Made by a program: the position numbers and the translations under genes | Shown here: positions 29,664 through 40,669 of the stretch, piece by piece | Position numbering within the stretch: position 1 is the stretch's first letter | Layout: the number at the start of each line of letters is the position of its first letter | NCBI RefSeq assembly: GCF_005239225.2 | Contig: NC_133293.1 | Span: 3,224,001 to 3,288,000, forward strand | Reading direction: 5' to 3' | Source: Populus alba | Lineage: Eukaryota; Streptophyta; Magnoliopsida; Malpighiales; Salicaceae | DNA: 64,000 bases | The notes under the pieces: model-generated | Seen by the model: the letters and a program-made list of their open reading frames with translations, nothing else | Told to the model about the DNA's origin: nothing | The model's database searches: none

Positions 29664-31174
29664 TCATGGCATGAGGAAATGGAAGTGCTGGCAGAGAATC
29701 AGTCTTTTCTTTACAATGTTCAGATTCAACCCCTTCCTTACCCTCAGATATTGACTCATCATCTTTCTCACAAGGTTTAAGAGTGGGTTTTTCAATAACC
29801 TTACCATTGCGAAGAGTGATGACTGATTTGACGTGTTGGCTTCCGGAACTACTTGCATTTGCATTGTATTACCCCTTTGGATTTTGTTGTGGTTGAGATG
29901 GAAACTTACCTTTCTCTTGAAAACTAAGAGCAGATGTGAATTTTGCAAGAGCATCTTTAAAATTTGTCATGCTTTGAGAAAGTTGAGTGTTGATTGTTTC
30001 TTGCTTTTCAATGAATGCATGCAATGTTTCCTCAAGATTTCTTCTAGGAGGTGGAGCATCATAAGGAGGTGCATATTCATGAGAATTTTAGAAATTATGA
30101 TGTGCTTGAAACGGTGGCTGTGAAGTTTGTGCATTATTATTATTACTCTTCCAACTGAAATTTGGGTGATTTCTCCAACCAGGGTTGTATGTTTACGAGT
30201 ATGGGTTATGATTGGGCCTTTGAAAACTGTTTAAAGCATGGGTTTGTTCATGGAGACATTCCCTGAAAGAAGGCAAAGTTGGACAGTAATTGGTTGCATG
30301 CTCATTTGTTTCACAGATTTAACACATAATGTCTTGAACAGATTTTAATTGACCACTCTTTTTCAATTCTAGTGCCTCGACTTTTCTAGCTAATGATGCA
30401 AACTTGGCTTAGAGGTCATGATCTTCCCTAAGGTTATACATACCTCCACTAGATGTATGAGGTTGGGTTTTACTTGGTGCCTCATAAGTGCCCGTAGTGT
30501 CCCAATTTTGCGCATTTTCAGCTAGCAAATCTAGGTACTCCATTGCTTCATTAGGGTCTTTATCTTCAAAAGTTCCATTGCACATCAATTCAAGAATTTG
30601 CCTTTCTTTAGGTGTTAACCCTTCATAAAATTATGAAACCAATCTCCATGTTTCAAAACCATGATGAGGGCAAGTATTAAGCAAGTCTCAATACCTATCC
30701 CAACATTGGTAAAATGTTTCACCTGGTTTTTGAGTGAAAGTGGTTATTTGTATTTTGAAAGAGTTGGTTCTATGAGATGGAAAAAACTTCTTTAAAAATT
30801 GTTGTTGCATTTTATCCCAAACACGAATGAATCCTGACCTAAGATTTAATAGCCATGTTTTAGTTTTATCTTTTAATGAAAAAGGAAAAAAGCTTTAATC
30901 TAATGGTATTCATGCTACAATTTAAGTCATTATAGGTGTTACAAACTTCTTCAAATTCTCTCAAATGCAAGTATGGATTTTATAGATCTGAGCCATGAAA
31001 AGAAGGTAAGAGTTGAATAATGCCTGGCTTAAAATTAAAATGAGATGCATCAGGAGGGAAAACTATGCATAAGGGTGCACTTGTTCTTATGGGATTCATG
31101 TGGTCTCTAAGTGTCCTAACATGGTTATTCTCATTATTCTCATTATGAGATGACCGGTTATCTTCTTCGGCCAT
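29664..31174 (-). pseudogene. gag: Athila gag with disrupted zinc knuckle
   Basis: Start Met at 31174 ('MAEEDNRSSHNENNENN', then 'RTLRDHMNPIRTSAPLCIVF'). Frame interruptions near 30980, 30890, 30690 and 30630 break the capsid region. Near 30300-30340 the element strand reads a CCHC knuckle (C-x2-C-x4-H-x4-C, 'ICETNEHATNYC') in which a TAA replaces one residue between the first two Cys. The C-terminal part (29954-29664) is proline/glutamine-rich. Confidence 0.75.
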
Positions 31175-31374
31175 ATTTTCTAAAAATGATGAGGATACCC
31201 TGCAAAGTTTACCACTTAATGTACGTGACCAAACACTCATGCACGTGTAGAAAGAGAATAAAAGGAAGAAAAGCAAATAAAATGAAATAAAACAAAAGAA
31301 ACAAAGTTAGATACAAGAAAAGTGAAAAGAGAAAATAAAATAAATACTATAATTTGTACAAGAATTTACCTCAC

Positions 31375-31392
31375 CAGCAATGGCGCCAAAAA
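31375..31392 (-). promoter_or_regulatory. Primer-binding site of the Athila element
   Basis: Plus-strand ccagcaatggcgccaaaaac reads TTTTTGGCGCCATTGCTGG on the element strand, starting 2-3 nt inside the 5' LTR end at 31395. The TGGCGCC core is the tRNA-Asp-type site commonly found in Athila elements; two positions differ from the G-rich consensus. Confidence 0.75.
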
Positions 31393-31394
31393 CT

Positions 31395-33001
31395 TGACAC
31401 GACCAAAAAATTGATGTTTTCTCCCAAGTGCAGGAGTGTCAAAGTAATAAATAACCCGGTAAGACCAGGGTCGAACCACAAGGAGGTTAATTGTATAAAT
31501 TATAGGCAACAATAATACAACAACAATACCAACAACAACAATAATAATAATAATAATAAAGAAGATGAAGATGAAGAAGAAGTTAATGAGAACTTTGACA
31601 TGGAAGATTAATGTAAGGATTAAACAATGATAAAAACAAATGTCAAGGTTAGAGGATCCACTAATGGTATTTCAAACAAGTATAGTATAAACTCTTAATA
31701 TTTAACTAGAAACCACACACAAAGGAGGTTCCAATATGATGATTTATCATTAATAGCTCATTATAAATTATTAACATGATCATATTAATTATCTTATTTT
31801 ACGTAACACCAAACTTTTAAATATTATCAGGAATTCATGATGCTAATTATGTTAACAACAAATCTAGTTCCTTTCATAGCATAGGTGTAGGTACCATACA
31901 GTTGGGCTATAAGAGTGCCAAATATTTGTTGTGTCAAGTGTTATACAACACAAATCTAGATTAACCATTTAACAAGTAAGGTATTAAGAATTAGTAAGAT
32001 AAAAAGATAAGACATGTTAATATTAAACATTAAGGTCCATGTTGAGTTTACACTATACTTATTCTTACACCATTAGTGTAACCTTTTCACCTTGACATAA
32101 TAAACTTAGCTAACATAATGAAGAAGAGAAACAGGAATAAACAAAACAAGAACATAAATAAGATACAAGTTAACTAAGTAAAGGAAAGGAAATGAAAAGC
32201 ATAAACAAGATATTAATGAAAGCAAAACTTAAGAATTACAAAAAAAAATATAAAAAGAGAGCAAGAGCAAGTTCTTGATCTGAACAACCAAGCCCCTAAA
32301 TGCATGGTTAATGCCTCCTTTTATAGGCCAAAAGTTGGAACTATTGCTTTAATGACTAATTATTGAGTGGGTGGCTAACTCTTAACTTGGTGAAAATCCT
32401 TATCTTCTTGTCTGAATAAAACATCATTGCTAGCATCAGAACAAGATTCACCTATACTTATGAAAGTTATCGGAAATTTTCTTAGCTTTCCAACAAAAAA
32501 AATTGAGGTCATTTGGACTTCTAGGACTCGAGATATAGGCAAAACACTGAACAGTGTCTGGGTTGCAAGATAGATTCGAACTTCTCCGTTGTTGTTATAA
32601 TTTGGACTTGAAAACAGCCTTTTTAGATCTTGGACTTCACATGAAAGTTGTAGGCCTATGTCTTACCAAATCTATCCTAAAATTTGAGGTCATTTAGACA
32701 TTTAGAACTCGAGATATGACCCAATTATCAAACAGTGTTCCATTTTGGACTGCTCTAACATCTATTTTCTAAGTTTGGCCTTCTCTTTGTCCTTTCAATT
32801 TCAATACTTAAACTCATCAATCAATCCTTTCATTTATGTGATAGGCCTGTATTTAAGATGAACATTTACCATAAATTAAAGGTATCTTATATTATTAGAT
32901 ATGTTATTATAAAACATGCTTTAATTAAGGAGTTATTGACACTTCAAGTGCAAAATGATGATATAAAACCTTGATAAAAATGCACTTTTAAGTACTAATC
33001 A
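31395..33001 (-). repeat. Athila element 5' LTR (1607 bp)
   Basis: Homologous to 21507-23091. It holds (AAC/AAT)n at 31510-31560 where the 3' LTR is shorter. Ends tactaatca, followed by the target duplication ctaca. Confidence 0.9.
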
Positions 33002-33006
33002 CTACA

Positions 33007-34028
33007 CATGGAACAACAATATGTGAATTCAATTCTTCAGCTACCTTTTACTATAAAGAATCATAAAGAAAAAAGAAGGAAAGAAGGAGGAGGAAGAAAA
33101 TGACAAGATGTTTATATGATGAACAACAACAACAACTATAGATAGAGAGAGAGAGAGAGAGAGAATAGATTGATAGAGAGAGAAGAAGTTGGTGCTAGAG
33201 AGAGAAGAAAGGAAGAGAGATGAAGAAGACATTGTTCTTTTGAAATTAGGGATAATGGTCTTTAATTGGGGCTTTTTATCGATCAAATTAGTGATGGAAA
33301 TTAAATATATATTTTTTTAACATTTGTAAAAAGTCATGTTGGTAATTAAAACTTGAAATTTTCAATTAAACCTAAAATTTTAAAATAACCCCCAAACTTC
33401 TTCAATAAAATTTCATTTCGTCTATAATTTTTCCTGTAATTATTAGTGGCAAAGTCTTGTAATTTTATCAACTCTCTAGAACTTTTCGAGGTTCTCAGTC
33501 CATCGATGATTTCGCATGTAATGTTTAGTGGAAAGCTCTTGTAATTTTTTTTTCAACTCTTTGCAACTTCCGGAGGAACTAAGTCTGTTGCTAATTTTGT
33601 TTGTAATTCTCCGTGGGCAAGATCTTGTCATCTTTTTCCAACTCTTTAAAACTTTCTGAAGGACTTATTTCATTGGTGATTTCGTTTATAATATTCAGTG
33701 GCAAGGTTTTGTAATTTTTTTCAACTCTCTGAAATGTTTTAAGGGACTTAGTTCGTTGGTAACTTTGTAGGTATTTTACATTATGTTGGTAATTATATTA
33801 TAAAAAATTTTTTTTCTAGATATTATTTTATTCCCTATCTATCCAACAAACAAATACAGTAAACTCACAAAACCAATTTTGTTCAATAACTTAATAATAA
33901 AATCACAATAATAAATATTCCATCAATGTTACCAATAGTTCATTGCAAAGAAAAAACAAAAAAGATTACATTAAAGTAAATTTCATTATATATTGATGTT
34001 TTACATTTAAAATCAGTTTGAAATTTTT
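33007..34028. other. CACTA-like flank with degenerate repeats
   Basis: 33140-33165 is (GA)n and the surrounding region is purine-rich. From 33405 to 33775 a degenerate ~85-90-bp unit recurs about four times; it contains words such as agtggcaa, cttgtaatttt, caactct and ttggtgatttcgt. Degenerate subterminal repeats of this kind occur in CACTA elements, and the neighbouring frame at 34029-34169 looks like the end of a CACTA transposase on the same strand. No ORF of weight. Confidence 0.45.
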
Positions 34029-34169
34029 TTAATCAGAATTGTCTTCTTCCTCTTCTTCAATTTGATAATTGTCATACCTATCATAATCTTCTTCCTTGAA
34101 TTGAAGCTCGTCGATATCATCTTCATTGGCTTCTATATGTCCACTAGTTCTCAATATGTCATTTAACTC
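34029..34169 (-). pseudogene. Probable CACTA (TNPD/TNP2-type) transposase C-terminus, last part
   Basis: Minus strand ends 'ANEDDIDELQFKEEDYDRYD' and 'NYQIEEEEEDNSD' before TAA at 34029-34031. The acidic end is continuous in frame with 37269-37450 after element D and one copy of its target duplication are removed (..DVDAK-ELNDILRTSG..). The acidic tail fits TNP2-type transposases, but no catalytic domain is present, so the family call is uncertain. Confidence 0.4.
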
Positions 34170-34174
34170 CTTAG

Positions 34175-35148
34175 TGATGTGGACCTTTTGATCACTTTGT
34201 CAAGCAACCCGCAATAAAGTAGATAACAACCCGAAAAGCTAAAAATTAGATTTGATAGAACTCTGACACAAAGGTGGTACCTTGTACCTAAGAACTAAAG
34301 GTATTGGAAGAAGACTTGGACCCACAAATAACCTTGTATCTATGTACCCTAAATAAGAAAATGATGACATGAAGTCAATTAATATTTGATAAGTCAATAC
34401 ACAATCTTTTCACTACAAGGAAAGGTTGTTTTGCCATTAAAAAAAAAACTCAAGTTTATTCTTCAACTTGCTGCTCAAATTTGCAGCTAAAAGAATATAA
34501 TATAGCATCCTTTAACTAACCCTAATAGACTCTTTTTAGGCCAAAAGCTAATGGGTCTAAACTAGTAATCAACTAATATAAGTCTAATAATGAAATAAAC
34601 CCCTAAACAATGTCTAATGGGCAAGAACAAACCCAAATTAAAAATAACTATTAAACATTAAATAAATAAATAAAATAGGATAATAAAATCAAAGCCTTCA
34701 TACTAAAACTCCTCTATGTAGCCTGAATCTCCAATTTCTACACATTTTTGGCAAATTTCAATCCTAAATTCAAACATGTCATTCTCTCTTATATGGATCA
34801 ATTACTAGGTCTACCATAATAGTTGGAAATCTTGAAATGTATAGTTTCCATCCCAATTTGAATTGTATAGAAATTCCACTTGTAGCTCTAGATATGTCCC
34901 AAACAATATATGAAGGTATAGTTTAGCAGATTTGACAAGATTCATTTTGTAACTTAGACCTTTTAAGATAATATATTTCCAAAATCCATTTGACCTTAAC
35001 TTTTACCACAACATAGATCCCTATGTCTAGTATGTCCATGTACAATTTCAGGTTGATCCAATGTATGGTTTGATATATATGTCTGATCTTGCAAACACGG
35101 TCAGCAAACATTTCAATGTCAAATTCAAACGTGACATGGTTTGTATCA
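34175..35148 (-). repeat. Element D 3' LTR (974 bp)
   Basis: Plus strand tgatgtggacc ... ggtttgtatca, i.e. TGATACAAACC...CACATCA on the element strand. Homologous to 35578-37263 over most of its length, with clear divergence (older element). Confidence 0.8.
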
Positions 35149-35563
35149 TCCTCCCTTCTTTATAAAGATTCGACCTTGATTATGTTTCATGGAAAACATC
35201 TTATAATGTTAACAAATTAGTACCAAGCTGAACAATAGCATCATCATTAAAACCAAGAAGAACATTATTAGCAAAGAAGGTCATCCTGATATACAAGCTA
35301 TCATTTTCAACCATCCTCACCTTCTTCAATTTCAGTTGCTCTTCTTTGAACGTTCTTTTCCTTCATTTTCTATTTTAATCTTTATACTACTGATATATTC
35401 TGAGATAACAACAAACTAAAATAATAATTTTTTAGGAACCCTGGATGCAAACTATTAAGCTCTAGATATGAAATAATTAAAAATTGAACAAAAGACAACT
35501 AAAGCTAAAGAAGCTAAAACTAATAAGAAGAAAATAAAGGATATAACTTGATTTTGGAGCCTT

Positions 35564-35575
35564 GCTCTGATACCA
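35564..35575 (-). promoter_or_regulatory. Primer-binding site of element D (tRNA-iMet)
   Basis: Plus strand gctctgatacca, TGGTATCAGAGC on the element strand, 2 nt from the 5' LTR end at 35578. Confidence 0.88.
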
Positions 35576-35577
35576 AT

Positions 35578-37263
35578 TGATGTAGACCTCTTGATCACGT
35601 GGTCAAAAAACCCCCAACAAAGTAGATAACAAATAACCTTGTACCTAAAAACACTAGGTATGCAAATGATGCCACAAAGCCAGTTAATATTCGATAAGTT
35701 AGTATACGATCTTTGTCCCTACAAAGAAAAGTTATTCTACCATAAACAAGCAAAAGAAAAACTTTGGCCAAGGAATATATCCTTGTGTCTTTTTTGGATT
35801 TTGCTTATGGTATTCTGTTGTTGCTTTCATAAGCTTGTCCTATATGTTGCTATTTATGTTGTGTTGTTGCTTTGCTAGTTTTGGGTTGTTGGAACCCTTT
35901 CTGTTTCCTTTATTGGATTTTTTTGCTAGCCTTACATTTATTGTTGGCTTGTTGTCTCTAGTTGGAAGCCTGTTTTGGATTTGGGATACTTTTGTGGTAG
36001 CTTGGATGTTGTTCTGGTGTTGCCTTTGTAGGCCTGTTTTCTTGTTGGCGTAGTTAGCCTGTTGTTGTGCTGCTGGTTTGGATTGCAGGGTAGCTGCTCA
36101 TTATGTTGGATGATGGTTGGGGCCTTCTGATAGGCTTGTTTCTCTGATGGTTTGTTGTAGGAGACTATTCCTTCATCTATTTTGCTTTGTTTTGGGAAGC
36201 CTGTTCACTCCTGGGAGCCCTTTTTGGGTCTGTTGTTGTTGATGTTGGCTTGGTTGGCTGATGTTGGTCTCCTGGGGAAGTTAGTGGTCCAGGTTGTCTG
36301 GATGCTGCTTTTGGTTGGTTTTTGTTTGGCTATGTAGGAGCATGTTCCCCTGGGCTTTATGGTTTTCTATTTTGCTTGCATGGGGGTTGTCCATGCTTCT
36401 GTATATGGGATCCTATCCTTTTCTCGGATTGGCTGGTGCTAGGGAGAATGTTCCCCTGTACTAGTCTTTTGTGTTTACTATGATTTGTTCCAGGGAGTCT
36501 ATTCCCTATGCTGATATATGTAATGTTTTGTTGGTTTCCAGCTTGTACTGCAAGCTTGTCTTGCTCTTTTATTATCTATACATCTCTTACATTTGATCAA
36601 AAAAAAAACTCATGTTTATTCTTCAACTTGCAGCTCAAATTTGAAGCTACAAAAAACATAATACAGTCTTCTCTAACTAACCCTATTGGACCTTTTTAGG
36701 TTACAATCTATTGAGCCTAAACTAGTAATCAACTAATATAAGTCCAATAATGAAATAAACACCTAAACATTGTCTAATGGGCTAGAACAAACCCTAATTA
36801 AAAATAATTATTAAAAAATAAATAAAGTATTAAAATAAGATAATAAAAACAAAATTATCATGTTAAAATTCCTTAATGTAGCCTGAATCTCCAATTTCTG
36901 CACATTCTTGGCAGATATCAATTCCGAATTCAAACATGTCATTTTCCTTTGTTTGGATTATTTACTAAGTAAATAATATATGGTTAAAAAGCTTAAGATT
37001 TCTAGTTTTCATCCTAACTTGAATAGTAGTGAAATTCCATTTGTAGCTCTATATGTGTCCAAAACAGTACATAAAAGTATGGCAGATTTGACAAGAATTC
37101 ATATAGTAACTTTTACCCTCTAAAATAATATGTTTTGGAATTTCATTTGACCTGAACATTTTCCATAATATATTTCCCTGTGTCTAGCATCTCCTTGTAA
37201 AAGTTTAGCTCGATCCAATGTATGGTTTAAGAGATATGTCTAGACCTGACTTGGTTTGTGTCT
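35578..37263 (-). repeat. Element D 5' LTR with an internal insertion
   Basis: 35578-35745 and 36605-37263 align with the 3' LTR; the segment between does not. It has also lost ~90 bp near 35630. The outer end reads tgtgtct instead of tgtatca, but the target duplication cttag fixes it. Confidence 0.75.
35750..36610 (+). mobile_element. LINE-like 3' fragment in the element D 5' LTR
   Basis: An ~860-bp T/G-rich segment absent from the sister LTR, ending tacatttgatc followed by ten A. The T/G-rich 3' UTR and A-tail fit a 5'-truncated plant LINE different from the LINE-A family. A short target duplication is not obvious because both flanks are A-rich. The small ORFs here (35639-36053) have LINE-UTR-like composition and are probably not genes. 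Confidence 0.55.
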
Positions 37264-37268
37264 CTTAG

Positions 37269-37450
37269 CATCAACATCAATAAAAATACTCTCATCTACA
37301 TGAAAATTTGAAATTTCATCTAATTCAGTAGATGGGGCAATTTGATATGCATGAACTAACTCATCAACTTGAAATACATCGTCTTTCATAATTACTTCAT
37401 CGTTAACATCCTAAATAACTTGGAAATGATCTAATATGCATCATGATTCT
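37269..37450 (-). pseudogene. Probable CACTA transposase C-terminal fragment, upstream part
   Basis: Minus strand 'DVNDEVIMKDDVFQVDELVH', 'AYQIAPSTELDEISNFHVDE' and 'SIFIDVDAK' continues in frame into 34169-34029 across element D. A TAG precedes 'DVND'. Acidic, no catalytic motif. Confidence 0.4.
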
Positions 37451-37451
37451 A

Positions 37452-37700
37452 ACATGGAAAGGGATAATTCTAATGTATATGGGCATTCAGATGGTCCAAT
37501 GACGAGAGCTTGAGCAAAACAACTACAAAGTGCCTTAACAAGTCAGATTAGCGTAACTGAAGCTTCAATGAGTTTCAGGGTTGGTGAACTGAATGGAAAT
37601 GGTTCAAATATGATTCTACAAACAAGGCTTGGGTCATCATTTGGGAGTTTTGATGAGTTTGAGTTTGTTGTCAACCCATGGACCAATTTTGGCCTGAATT
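37452..37700 (+). pseudogene. Gypsy pol-tail fragment (GPMTRA motif)
   Basis: Plus strand reads 'NVYGHSDGPMTRA', a stop, then 'AKQLQSALTSQISVTEASMS', the tail motif seen in Gypsy-A (GPITRARAKKLKEAL) and in the solo LTR at 705-1407. What follows to about 37860 is open in two frames but unrecognised; it may be LTR sequence, as in the relatives. Confidence 0.55.
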
Positions 37701-38039
37701 TACTCTTGTTTAATGCATGGGAAAATAAAGCCTATTCTACATGGTTTTCAAGTTCAAAATGTCATCTTTTCAGATTTTTCAACCATGCATGCATTGGAGT
37801 TTTGTACAAAAAGTTTTGGTTGTTTTGGTTTTGTGTGTTTGTTTGTGTCTTCTATAAGTAAAAAAAGTTTGTTATTTATTATTTGTCTAGTTTCCTGAAC
37901 AAAGTCATTTATTTAGGTCTCCATTATGTTATTTTGGTATTTCCTAGACTTGAAGGGTTGTTCCAAGTATATAATGATATTTCAGACCATGTTTTGGGAC
38001 TTTTGCAATAATATTAAACTTTTCAACTTCTCATTCAGA
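37701..38039. other. Unassigned sequence
   Basis: T-rich with short open frames (to 37898) lacking any recognisable feature. Possibly the remainder of an LTR begun at 37452. Confidence 0.3.
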
Positions 38040-38692
38040 GAGTTTTTTTCCTTGTTCTTCCATTTTACTTTGTGTTGCTGAAACATTAGTCAAATCCTCA
38101 AGGAATTTTACAAACTTGTTGTAAATTCCATAAAAATGCAAAGAAATACAAAAAAAAAAAAAATCTTAAACAATGCTAAAATAATTTCTCTTTTTTTATA
38201 AATAAAATGCAATTTTTTGTAAGGATTAGGCCATATGTAACAAGCAAAAAATGTTTTTTTTAAGGACATGTATTGCATAAACCCATTTTTCCCAAAATTG
38301 TTAAATAGGCTTAGAGATTATTTGTCAAACACACCTTTAAGCCGAAGAAAATCTTTAGCAAAAACTTTGCTAGACAAAATAGGATCTTAACCTTTTATCT
38401 AATTTTGACTTGACCAGGTCAACCCAAAATCTTTGGTTCGACCATAAACCGAACCAAAGAAATGGTTTGACCTAAAAACTAAATAAAAAATGAAATCAAA
38501 ACTTAAAACAAATCAAACTTAGAAAAATAGAAAAAACTCAAAAAACATTAACCAAAAATGGATCAGACCTGGAAAACAATGAAGAAAACAAAGAACATGA
38601 AGAACATGCATACCAATTCAAACAACATGACTCTCTAACAAGACCAGATACAATCAAAATAAGGCCATAAACATGTTGTGAATTATCCAAGA
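38040..38692. repeat. Ogre/TAT-LTR-like fragment
   Basis: 38095-38300 parallels 47570-47770 and 58990-59150: tttacaaac.tgttgta, a run of poly-A, ttaggccatatgtaacaagcaaaaaatgtttttt-like words. These are interior blocks of the LTR-like regions at 46618-49340 and 58446-59450. The rest (38340-38640) is A-rich, without coding. Confidence 0.4.
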
Positions 38693-38754
38693 ATGAATAA
38701 TGTAACATCTATTCATTTCGATTATCAAAGAATCATCATATGAATAATGTAACA
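38693..38754. repeat. 47-bp tandem duplication at the B1 insertion site
   Basis: atgaataatgtaaca occurs at 38693 and 38740, and the sequence after the first copy (tctattcattt.gattatcaaagaatcatcat) reappears right after B1 at 42027-42058. So the pre-insertion site was a 47-bp tandem duplication and B1 landed in its second copy. Confidence 0.75.
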
Positions 38755-39698
38755 TGATACGGTTCAGCCCTGTGATACGACCCAAGTAAGGTCAGATTCG
38801 GATTTTGGCGTAAAAAGCGCAACAATCCAGGTTTACGGCAACAGTCATAATTCTCAATCCGACCGTTGGATCGGGCTAATATTTTATGTGGACTCTCCAG
38901 ACATATCTTACTACCTTGGGTTAAAATTGCAGGTCAATCGGAGTTTGGTAAGGCACCCCAATACTGGTCAACAGAGGCTGTACAGATTTTGTTATTTACT
39001 TCCATTTGACTTGTGGACTTCCTATTTGATTAGGATTCTTTTCCTCCAAGGATGTGGGAGCTGGTTTTGGGAATTTCCTAGTTCCACAAGGATCTTTAAT
39101 GATTTGCAATATAATCTCCTAGTGTGGCAAGGATTCATTAATGTTTCAGAATCCTTTTCTTATAAGGATTCCTTATTCATCCTAGCTACACAAGGAAAGA
39201 AGGGCTGGTGGTATTTAATGACAAGTCACTTATTTTTATTATTTTCTTTAATGTATGGGCTTAATTAAAACTTTGTTTTGAGCTAGGGTCCAAGGCTTGT
39301 TTGGATCAGGTTATGGGCTTTTCAGTTTAGGGTTTTGGGCCAGTTTTGAGTGGACCTCATATAAGTCCACATAAGGGGTCCATTAGGGTTAACTTTTCAA
39401 GAACTATTTAAACTCATGTAAGCCACAATTTCGGGAGCTTTGATGATTATGATTCTGAACTTTTCAATTTTAACGTGTGAGAGTGATTCTTGCATTCTTC
39501 AGTTCTTGAACGAACTGAATCTGACTTATCGAAGATTAACTGGCTTCGTGGCGTCATTCTACTCATTCCAATAGTGTTGGTGCCTTGGGGCAGGTTTCCA
39601 TTGTGTCGCACTCCTATCAGACCTGTTTTGGCTTTTCGGGATCAGATCTCAATCTTGATTGTGGGTTGCGTGACCACGTGATCACGAGGTTCGCATCA
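38755..39698 (+). repeat. B1 5' LTR (944 bp)
   Basis: TGATACGGTTCAGCC...GAGGTTCGCATCA. Near the 3' end lies the module cgaagattaactggcttcg followed by tggcgtcattc (39529-39560), a short inverted repeat shared by related LTRs in the window. ORFs across it are translations of LTR sequence. Confidence 0.92.
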
Positions 39699-39700
39699 GT

Positions 39701-39712
39701 TGGTATCAGAGC
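39701..39712 (+). promoter_or_regulatory. Primer-binding site of B1 (tRNA-iMet)
   Basis: TGGTATCAGAGC, complementary to the 3' end of initiator tRNA-Met, 2 nt after the 5' LTR. Confidence 0.92.
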
Positions 39713-40669
39713 TAGGCTCCGAAACAAGGTCATATCATTCTGTTATTTTCGTTTTTTTTTTAGTGTCCCTTAAGTTTTTCAGTGTTTGCATCCACCTTCT
39801 TGTTTTTCGTGTCTGTGTCATCTAAGCAAAAAAAAAAAAAAGTTTATGTTTCATCTTGTTACTGTCTCTAATCATATCAGTTTGTTAAAAAGAAAAAAAA
39901 AATCAGAAAGAAATAGAGAAAAGAGTGATTAGTTGAAATTTGAAGGATCATTCAATTTTTGCCGCAAAAACACAAATCTTGGTGAACCACAAGCAAACCA
40001 CCTCGGAATCTATTTAAACTTCATATTCAGTCTATTGGGGGTGGGATCGCATGATATATATCAAAGTTGGGCTTATTCTGATATTATTTGCTTGAGGTTT
40101 TTAATTCGAGTTTCAATTCTGTCGCAAAACACTACTCTTAGTGAACCCTTGGTAAAACACCTTGGAATCTATTGAAACTTCATATTCTGAGTATTGGGTA
40201 TGCGATTGCACCATATATTAAATTTGGCATATTTTGATTCCGGCTTCTGGAGGTTTTAATTGGAGGATCAATTCTGCCGCAAACTGATCATACAAGGAGT
40301 TTGGTACCTAGAAATTAGAGAACGACCTATAAATTGATTTTTGGTGATTTCATAGTATTGTAATAATACAAATTAAATTCGAGGTCATTTGGATATCGGT
40401 TTCTTTAGGTTTCCCGAATTAGGTCTTGTTTTGTCGTAACGGGTCTGTTTGGTGTTATCTTTCAAAACTTGTTTTGTTTCTGTTGATTTCGTTCCTGCCA
40501 TTATACTATCATCATATTTTGATATTTGGCTATTGTTTGAGTCATTTTCATCAACCTCGCATTAGTTTGTTTTTCGATAAGTTCTGGTCCAAACAAAAGT
40601 CAGATTTGTATTCTCAAGTCTAAATCAATGTTCTTCATGCTATAAAACTCTATTCTTGTCGTCGTCTTC
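39713..40669 (+). repeat. B1 leader with degenerate ~150-bp units
   Basis: Units marked by ttgccgcaaaa(a)cac (39959), ttctgtcgcaaaacac (40116) and ttctgccgcaaac (40271), each preceded by a tgggggtgggatcgca or tgggtatgcgattgca type word. No meaningful coding; small open frames here are chance. It has the empty version of the LINE insertion found in B2 (40594-40620). Confidence 0.65.

Larger units (their letters stand above)
21507..33001 (-). mobile_element. Athila-type Ty3/gypsy retrotransposon carrying a LOG-like gene
   Basis: Two LTRs (1585 and 1607 bp) with TGATTAGTAC...GTCGTGTCA ends in element orientation and TSD ctaca at 21502-21506 and 33002-33006. Minus-strand order: primer site TTGGCGCCATTGCTGG (31390-31375), gag, protease, RT-RNase H, integrase, two small ORFs, LOG-like frame, polypurine tract, 3' LTR. 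The primer site resembles the TGGCGCC(G)TTGCC type of Athila elements, and gag and pol residues agree with that clade. Many in-frame stops; LTRs differ by many substitutions and indels, so it is an older insertion than Gypsy-A or B1. Confidence 0.88.
34175..37263 (-). mobile_element. Element D: minimal non-autonomous LTR retrotransposon
   Basis: Two LTRs (34175-35148, and 35578-37263 including an ~860-bp insertion) flank only 429 bp (35149-35577). TSD cttag at 34170-34174 and 37264-37268. It has a purine tract (AAAGAAGGGAGGA on the element strand, just above 35148) and a tRNA-iMet primer site (35575-35564), but no coding sequence. The layout is that of miniature LTR elements, though the LTRs are long. 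LTR ends and the gataagtc module relate it to Gypsy-A and B. Confidence 0.8.

Noticed and set aside
33000..33006. CACTACA word suggesting a CACTA terminus
   Set aside because: It is formed by chance from the last CA of the Athila LTR and its target duplication ctaca; the same duplication sits at 21502-21506.
33041..33286. 81-codon Ser/Leu-rich ORF
   Set aside because: Encoded by (GA)n and GA-rich sequence; low complexity.
35639..36699. Hydrophobic ORFs as a membrane protein gene
   Set aside because: The T/G-rich LINE-like 3' UTR gives Leu/Phe/Val/Cys-rich frames; the segment is an insertion ending in poly-A.
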